A stretch of DNA of 64,000 nucleotides. Source: Methylobacterium pseudosasicola. GTDB taxonomy: Bacteria > Pseudomonadota > Alphaproteobacteria > Rhizobiales > Beijerinckiaceae. Below the pieces are notes generated by a model. That model saw nothing but the letters and a program-made list of their open reading frames with translations, searched no databases and was not told the DNA's origin. Of this stretch, positions 63,677 to 64,000 are shown piece by piece. Made by a program: the position numbers and the translations under genes. The stretch is taken from the NCBI RefSeq assembly GCF_900114535.1, contig NZ_FOTK01000014.1, positions 82,804-146,803 on the forward strand. The letters run 5' to 3'. Each line of letters opens with the position of its first letter. The stretch's first letter is position 1.

Positions 63677-64000
63677 TAGAGCAGTCACCGACCGGGTTGA
63701 ATCGTCTGGGGTTTCCGCCACGACGGGGTTGTGATTCGATGCGCGGCTTTCCGAGGAGGAGAGCCGATGGCGTCTGCCCTATCTGTCGATCTGCGCGAGC
63801 GGGTCGTGGCTGCGATCGAGGCGGGCGCGTCACGCCGGGAAGCGGCACGACGTTTCGAGATCAGCCCGGCCAGCGCCGTGCGCTGGCACGGGGCCTTCGT
63901 GCAGGAGGGGCGGACGCAGGCCAAGCCGATGGGTGGCGATCAACGCTCGCACACTATCGAGGCGCAGGCCGACCTGATCCGGCAGACCTACGAAGAGCAG
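63677..64000 (+). mobile_element. Left end of an IS630-like insertion sequence (partial)
   Basis: The transposase N-terminal part at 63767-64000 marks an IS630-type element that continues past the window. The left end probably lies at the TA near 63677-63678, since IS630 elements duplicate TA on insertion, with an inverted repeat beginning GAGCAGTCACCG. This boundary is inferred and not proven, because the right end is outside the window. Confidence 0.5.
63767..64000 (+). CDS. IS630-family transposase, N-terminal part
   Basis: The open frame runs off the window and encodes 78 residues starting MASALSVDLRERVVAAIEAG. A helix-turn-helix follows (ASRREAARRFEISPASAVRWHGAF), the usual IS630 ORF-A-type DNA-binding domain. 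The DDE catalytic part would come downstream. An AGGAGG site precedes the ATG at 63767. Many IS630 transposases are split or frameshifted, which cannot be judged here. Confidence 0.85.
   Translation, partial: MASALSVDLRERVVAAIEAGASRREAARRFEISPASAVRWHGAFVQEGRTQAKPMGGDQRSHTIEAQADLIRQTYEEQ

Noticed and set aside
62658..63848. A full-length AraC protein of 396 codons on the minus strand
   Set aside because: Only the C-terminal half resembles AraC proteins. The upstream part is antisense to the SDR remnant and lacks any sensor-domain signature.

Overview
The window looks like a chromosomal segment of a high-GC alphaproteobacterium of the order Hyphomicrobiales, most likely Methylobacterium or a close relative. 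The support is indirect but consistent. It includes very GC-rich coding DNA, lptC-lptA-lptB and nadABC with NadQ-like operator palindromes, and plant-type glutamate-cysteine ligase near rsmE, ubiA and a DUF6101 gene. It also includes the CtrA-degradation regulator RcdA, a PaoABC-type molybdenum aldehyde oxidoreductase, an L31 protein without zinc cysteines, and ccmC-ccmD-ccmG. No rRNA, tRNA, CRISPR array or prophage was seen. Most of the window is ordinary chromosome with small accessory insertions.

Layout, left to right. 1-6.3 kb: an MFS permease cut by the window edge, a DHH phosphoesterase, a second MFS carrier, then the lipopolysaccharide transport genes lptC-lptA-lptB on the minus strand. 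6.6-11.4 kb: htpG, a DUF4160/DUF2442 pair and the potassium transporter kup. 11.5-15 kb: the NAD biosynthesis operon nadA-nadB-nadC behind two palindromes. 15-17.2 kb: an AT-rich patch with a lower-GC short-chain dehydrogenase, then an aldo/keto reductase. 17.4-22.9 kb: paoABC plus an acyl-CoA ligase, which together could oxidise an aldehyde and activate the resulting acid. 23-27.8 kb: small unknown proteins, a metallophosphoesterase, an ArsR repressor divergent from an SDR gene, a CcdA-like protein and selD. 27.9-33.5 kb: an exopolysaccharide-type set with two glycosyltransferases, a GumC/Wzz-like chain-length protein and a WecG/TagA transferase.

33.6-44.7 kb: a FitAB-type toxin-antitoxin pair whose toxin lacks its first catalytic aspartate, a Nudix hydrolase, TusA, two secreted Gly/Tyr-rich proteins, gshA, rsmE, ubiA, DUF6101, a CysQ-like phosphatase, cspA and a PfpI protein. 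44.8-54.3 kb: a Tat-exported phosphoesterase, an L,D-transpeptidase, a PCuAC copper chaperone, rcdA, an orphan metQ, rpmE, an ABC exporter and a D-cysteine desulfhydrase. 54.3-62.6 kb: a MotA/MotB-like pair, an RluA-type pseudouridine synthase, ftsY, a VapBC pair between ftsY and yciB, and the cytochrome c maturation genes ccmG, ccmD and ccmC. 62.6-64 kb: a scar where an AraC regulator and a divergent SDR gene have both lost their 5' halves, followed by the left end of an IS630-like element.

Functionally the window is dominated by envelope work (Lpt, EPS, L,D-transpeptidase, MotAB-like, ABC exporter, Ccm), cofactor and thiol metabolism (NAD, glutathione, selenophosphate, TusA, D-cysteine), and several small toxin-antitoxin or regulator modules. 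I did not find a convincing new multi-gene system. The most informative oddities are the mutated FitB-like toxin, the double-truncation scar, the paoABC-ligase cluster and the regulatory palindromes.
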